Shown here: piece after piece, positions 60,608-64,000 of the stretch
Layout of the letters: each line of letters starts with the position of its first letter
How positions within the stretch are numbered: the stretch's first letter is position 1
Origin: NIOZ-UU13 sp964417935
GTDB taxonomy: Bacteria; Planctomycetota; Phycisphaerae; Sedimentisphaerales; Anaerobacaceae
Length of the DNA stretch: 64,000 nt
NCBI GenBank assembly: GCA_964417935.1
Contig: CAYQKF010000003.1
Span: 34,468 to 98,467 of the forward strand
Direction: 5' to 3'
Translations under genes and position numbers: made by a program
Notes under the pieces: generated by a model
Told to the model about the DNA's origin: nothing
The model's input: the letters and a program-made list of their open reading frames with translations, nothing else
The model's database searches: none

Positions 60608-60648
60608 GGCTGGATGTGCTCTCTTGGATGTGCATCCGGTCTTTTTTT
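60608..60648 (+). terminator. Intrinsic terminator
   Basis: ggctggatg (60608-60616) pairs with catccggtc (60633-60641, two G-U pairs), followed by seven T (60642-60648), about 105 bp after the low-complexity protein. Confidence 0.8.
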
Positions 60649-60712
60649 ATTATTTGTATGGAAATGAAAGTTCAGACGGCGAGCTATCCAGCAGGCTTAT
60701 TGAACTATTTTT

Positions 60713-61297
60713 TTAACTCCAATCACTGGGGTAGTGGATGGATTCGGGGCGAATGCGGAACTTTTTGCACAGTCCATCCAAGAGTGTTTCTAACCTCTTT
60801 ATCTGGCAATCTGTTAGGTAAGTGGTTTCGCCTTCAGCGATAACACAGATGCGGATAGTCTGACTGCTGCCGTACCAGGTGCGGTCTGGGATAAGCGGCC
60901 ATTGTTTCTGCCATTTTTCTGTTGCCTGTATTTGTCCGTCTTCGCCGCCGCGACCGTTGCAAAGACAGAAGTGAAAGTTAATATCCTCGGGACCGGCCAG
61001 ACCACTGAGCGTGGCCAACTGCTCTATATTGCCGGCTTTGGTGCCGCTATAATAAATTTCGATGCGGTTCCAGCGGTCCGGGGACTGGGCGGCCCGGGAG
61101 GAAATAGCTTTTTGGACAGGGTCGAGTCGGTAATATGTCCAAAGAGAGAATGGGCCGGCAGATGGGGGATTATGGCCCAGGGCCATTAGGCTTATCGCCC
61201 CGATTGTCATTGAAGCCAGCAGTGCTGCTAAAACTTTTGCTACTCTTGCCTGATTCGGCACAGTCTCATCCTTGAGCAGGCCAACGGCCTGTACCAT
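60713..61297 (-). CDS. Membrane-anchored amidase_2-like protein lacking the first zinc histidine
   Basis: 194 residues with one membrane segment at about 22-42 (AKVLAALLASMTIGAISLM). The rest follows N-acetylmuramoyl-L-alanine amidase (amidase_2/PGRP) order: RWNRIEIYYSGTKAGN, INFHFCLCNGRGGEDGQIQATEKWQKQ, TIRICVIAE and QIKRLETLLDGLCKKFRI. In active enzymes the first block is I-x-IHHSGT, where the second His binds zinc; here it is IYYSGT, and the later His/Cys ligand region (SIHYPSDWS) is also altered. The protein is thus probably a non-catalytic peptidoglycan-binding relative. Confidence 0.65.
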   Translation of the reverse strand: MVQAVGLLKDETVPNQARVAKVLAALLASMTIGAISLMALGHNPPSAGPFSLWTYYRLDPVQKAISSRAAQSPDRWNRIEIYYSGTKAGNIEQLATLSGLAGPEDINFHFCLCNGRGGEDGQIQATEKWQKQWPLIPDRTWYGSSQTIRICVIAEGETTYLTDCQIKRLETLLDGLCKKFRIRPESIHYPSDWS

Positions 61298-61766
61298 ATT
61301 AAACCGCCTGTGGCGGCCACTTCAGAAGTTTTCTGCAAGATATCATCCCTGAACTCGAAAGACCCATCCGCCAATGGCGGACTCAGGTTTCCATCCAACA
61401 TCTATCGAGCTTATGCTCACCCCGTTAGAAATTACTTCTCATAGCGGACTGTCAGGCTTTCAACTCCTATTTCTAACGGGGCTCACGTAATAGATACACG
61501 ACAGAGCCCTTGTTCAACAAAAGCACAATCCCTTATATAGTAAACATCGGCACCTACCAACGAATTACTCCAGATTTTGCCCAAAAATTCTCCAATTTAT
61601 CTTCACTGGTTCCCAGAACCGCAGCTTCGTCCGAAAAGAACAGGAACAACCTCCCGGATTTTTCGGATGCTGCAAGTTTTTTGTAAGACATGAACAACAA
61701 AAAACTCACAGGTAGCCTGTTATAAATATGTTGATTTATGGGATTATGGTCTGTAAGATTTGGTTT
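61298..61766. other. Spacer with a 60-bp miniature element
   Basis: Contains gccgcctgtggcggcc near 61303-61318 and the 60-bp inverted-repeat element at 61421-61480. No gene. The region must hold promoters for the two divergent genes, but none was clear. Confidence 0.55.
61415..61486. mobile_element. 60-bp miniature element with 12-bp terminal inverted repeats and 6-bp flanking direct repeat
   Basis: cccgttagaaat (61421-61432) and atttctaacggg (61469-61480) are perfect inverted repeats bounding a 60-bp unit. gctcac flanks it on both sides (61415-61420 and 61481-61486), as expected for a target-site duplication. No coding sequence. Confidence 0.75.
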
Positions 61767-63818
61767 ATGACAAGTCATTTAGAAACAGGAAGAAAAGAAG
61801 TGGCATCAGAATACGATTCCTACCAAGGTGGGTATCGTCCACTATCTGCGGAGCAAATCGCTCAGTTGAGCGGCCAGGGATGTAGCTGTGAGGACTGGTC
61901 GAAGGTCCGGGCTGCCGAGGATTTCAAGGCAGATACAGTAAAGTCAACGCATTTCTGCGGGCAGGTAAAATTAGGTGTGTTTGAAAAGCAGGTCTCTTTT
62001 TTTGGCGGCGTTAAGAAACCGGCGGGGATTAGTAACGCGACGATTCATAACTGCACAGTCGGCAATAACGTATATATAAGTCAGGCAAGAAACTACATCG
62101 CCAACTATGTAATCGAAGACGATGTGGTGATAGACAATATTGACCTGCTTGCTGTGGAAGGCGAAAGTACGTTCGGTAACGGGACGGAGGTTGCAGTCGT
62201 TAATGAGGCCGGCGGCAGAGAGATACCGATTTATGACCATTTGTCCGCTCATACGGCTTACGTAATAGCGTTTTATCGCCACCGGCCGGAGGTAATTAAC
62301 AAGCTGCAGAAGATGATAGCCGACTACACTGCCTCTGTCAGGTGTTCTCTGGGTGTTGTGGGCAGAGGGGCCAGGCTTATTAACTGCCGAATTATCAAGA
62401 ACGTCAAAATAGGCCCAGCGAGCGTGATAGAGGGTGTGAGCAGGTTGGAGAACGGCTCGGTTAATAGTTGTCCGGAGGATCCGGTTTATATTGGCTCCGG
62501 TGTTTTCGCGGAAGATTTTATTGCGTGCAGCGGCTCGAAGATTACAGACGGGACAATAATATGTAACTGCTTTGTGGGCCAGAGCACTGTGTTAGCCAAG
62601 CAGTATTCAGCGGAGAACTCAGTATTCTTCGCTAACTGCGGTGGTTTTCACGGCGAGGCCTGTTCGGTATTTGCCGGGCCTTACACCGTAACACATCATA
62701 AGTCCACACTACTGATATCGGGGTTGTTTTCCTTTTTGAACGCCGGCAGTGGAACCAACCAGAGCAATCATATGTACAAACTGGGGCCGACCCATCAAGG
62801 TGTTGTCGAACGCGGCTCGAAGACTGCCAGCGATTCATATATACTCTGGCCGGCAAAAGTCGGGGCATTTACCGTTGTGATGGGCCGACATTATAAGAAT
62901 TCGGATACTTCGGATTTGCCTTTTTCGTACCTTATTGAGCACGAAGATGAAAGTATTCTTGTTCCCGGCGTGAATTTACGCAGCGTGGGGACGGTTCGGG
63001 ACGCTCGAAAATGGCCGAAACGCGACAGGCGAAAAGACCCAAAGAAACTGGACTACATAAATTTCAAACTTTTAAGCCCATATACGATTCAAAAGATGCT
63101 CACCGGCTGTCAATTGCTTGCGAACCTCAAAGCAACGTCCGGTGAGAACACAGATTACTTTACCTACAATAGTGTCAAGATTAAGAACTCAGCGCTGGAC
63201 AGAGGCATTAAACTTTACCAGATGGGTATTGATAAGTTCTTAGGCAATTGTTTGATTAAACGGCTGGAGAACAAACAGCTTGCAAGCGTTGATGAGCTTC
63301 GAGAGGTATTGAGGCGGAAAACCAAGGCAGGGCCCGGCAAGTGGGTTGACCTGGCCGGCTTGTTTGCTCCGGAAGAAGCCGTGCAAAAGATGCTCTGCGA
63401 TATTGAAAACGGTACTATCAGCACACTGGAGCAGTTGACAGATGCATTCGAATCTATGTATGACAATTATCCTGCATACGAATGGGCGTGGGCGGCAAAC
63501 GTCTTGCAGCAGCGCTTCGGCAAAATGCTCGAGAGGATAACAGCAGACGATATTATTGAACTGGTAACGAAATGGAAAACGGCTGTCGTAGGACTTGACC
63601 GAATGCTTTACGCTGACGCGAAAAAAGAATTTGCCGCCACTGCACAAATCGGATACGGGCTTGACGGTGCGAAGGAAACGAAGCAGGCTGACTTCAAGCA
63701 GGTGAGGGGGACGTTTGAAAAAAATAGTTTCGTTTCGGAAATCGAGAAACATATAACCAGAAAAACAACGCTCGGCGACGAGCTTATCAGCCGAATGAAA
63801 AAACTGGCCGGAGAGTAG
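61767..63818 (+). CDS. DUF4954 protein, left-handed beta-helix (hexapeptide-like)
   Basis: 683 residues from ATG 61767; a GTG at 61800 with AGGAAG upstream is a good alternative start. The N-terminus YRPLSAEQIAQLSGQGCSCEDW is typical of DUF4954. Residues ~60-400 carry turns of a left-handed beta-helix (ISNATIHNCTVGNNVYIS, VIEDDVVIDNID, ITDGTIICNCFVGQSTVL), the fold of hexapeptide nucleotidyl- and acyltransferases. Then come GGFHGEACSVFAGPYTVTHHKSTLLISG and a helical C-terminal third. The family is known from Bacteroidetes and planctomycetes, without an established reaction; a sugar-nucleotide or acyl-transfer role is a guess. Confidence 0.85.
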   Translation: MTSHLETGRKEVASEYDSYQGGYRPLSAEQIAQLSGQGCSCEDWSKVRAAEDFKADTVKSTHFCGQVKLGVFEKQVSFFGGVKKPAGISNATIHNCTVGNNVYISQARNYIANYVIEDDVVIDNIDLLAVEGESTFGNGTEVAVVNEAGGREIPIYDHLSAHTAYVIAFYRHRPEVINKLQKMIADYTASVRCSLGVVGRGARLINCRIIKNVKIGPASVIEGVSRLENGSVNSCPEDPVYIGSGVFAEDFIACSGSKITDGTIICNCFVGQSTVLAKQYSAENSVFFANCGGFHGEACSVFAGPYTVTHHKSTLLISGLFSFLNAGSGTNQSNHMYKLGPTHQGVVERGSKTASDSYILWPAKVGAFTVVMGRHYKNSDTSDLPFSYLIEHEDESILVPGVNLRSVGTVRDARKWPKRDRRKDPKKLDYINFKLLSPYTIQKMLTGCQLLANLKATSGENTDYFTYNSVKIKNSALDRGIKLYQMGIDKFLGNCLIKRLENKQLASVDELREVLRRKTKAGPGKWVDLAGLFAPEEAVQKMLCDIENGTISTLEQLTDAFESMYDNYPAYEWAWAANVLQQRFGKMLERITADDIIELVTKWKTAVVGLDRMLYADAKKEFAATAQIGYGLDGAKETKQADFKQVRGTFEKNSFVSEIEKHITRKTTLGDELISRMKKLAGE

Positions 63819-64000
63819 TGTTCTGTTACAGATGTACTGATGGATTGCTATTTTATGTAAGGTTGTCACCCCGAGCCCATTCGACTTCGCTCAGGGTAAA
63901 CTGCGTCGAGGGGTCTATTAAAAACAGATTCCTCGACTCCGCTGCGCTGCGCTCGGAATGACGGTGGTGTGTGCTGCGCTCGGAATGACGGTGGTGTGTG
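63819..64000. repeat. Dispersed repeat and 27-bp tandem repeat at the right edge
   Basis: 63866-63946 is the cattcgacttcgctcagg / acagattcctcgactcc-type element seen near 6131 and 29720. Two identical 27-bp units (63947-63973 and 63974-64000) starting ctgcgctcggaatgacgg close the window and may continue beyond it. Confidence 0.75.

Overview
The window looks like chromosome of an uncultivated planctomycete of the class Phycisphaerae (Sedimentisphaerales-like). This is inferred from gene content, not from a marker gene. The signs are four pseudopilins of the 'FTLxELLVVIAxIALL ... H-x9-DG' kind, three exported sulfatases, a triple DUF1080 protein, twin-arginine Gfo/Idh/MocA oxidoreductases, a GLUG-repeat protein with a dockerin-like tail, a DUF4954 protein, and pyruvate phosphate dikinase. 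The lifestyle suggested is breakdown of sulfated polysaccharides. Spacers are long and crowded with short palindromes and tandem repeats.

Layout. 0-6 kb: 5' end of smpB, a pseudopilin fused to a Hint (hedgehog/intein) domain, a UDP-sugar pyrophosphorylase, a Tat-exported nitrilase-family enzyme and a lipoprotein aldose epimerase. 6-12 kb: an 871-residue coiled-coil lipoprotein, then ftsW and a cupin. 12-21 kb: two duplicated pseudopilins with duplicated promoters around a GLUG protein, two sulfatases and a large secreted protein of unknown function. 21-30 kb: an accessory stretch with a frameshifted nuclease-like gene, an unknown gene, a TIR/deoxyribosyltransferase-like gene and an HNH-AP2 gene; housekeeping ppdK sits in its middle. 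30-42 kb: tRNA-His, DUF1080, two Gfo/Idh/MocA genes, a HEPN-like gene, a small zinc-ribbon protein, a DinB-like protein, a putative glycosidase, a ferritin-like protein, a third sulfatase and an exported sugar isomerase-like protein. 42-54 kb: housekeeping genes (dapB, glmS, hisH-hisF, trxB, rmuC, a HAD phosphatase) interleaved with toxin-antitoxin modules: DarT-DarG, MntA-HepT and a stranded antitoxin. 54-64 kb: an ASCH protein, two exported SAM methyltransferases, a TIM-barrel isomerase, an APC permease, a secreted low-complexity WGRGFQGRG protein, an amidase-like protein and DUF4954.

How the genes work together. The sulfatases, epimerase, DUF1080, Gfo/Idh/MocA and isomerase-like proteins carry export signals, which fits periplasmic processing of sulfated or modified sugars. 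HisH/HisF, DapB, GlmS, TrxB and RmuC are core metabolism and maintenance.

Most striking observations: (1) a MntA-HepT module directly followed by a diverged second copy of the last 75 bp of hisF, which looks like insertion at the 3' end of a core gene; (2) a 168-bp non-coding element at 54652-54819 folding as an outer stem with two perfect hairpins of identical geometry (16-9-16), next to a second inverted-repeat element with an 8-bp flanking direct repeat; (3) a Hint domain fused to a pseudopilin; (4) at least eight tracts of exact 7-bp periodicity with unrelated sequences, one of which forms the C-terminus of FtsW; (5) a 60-bp miniature element with perfect 12-bp terminal inverted repeats and a 6-bp flanking duplication. 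All family names come from reading motifs by eye; no search was run.
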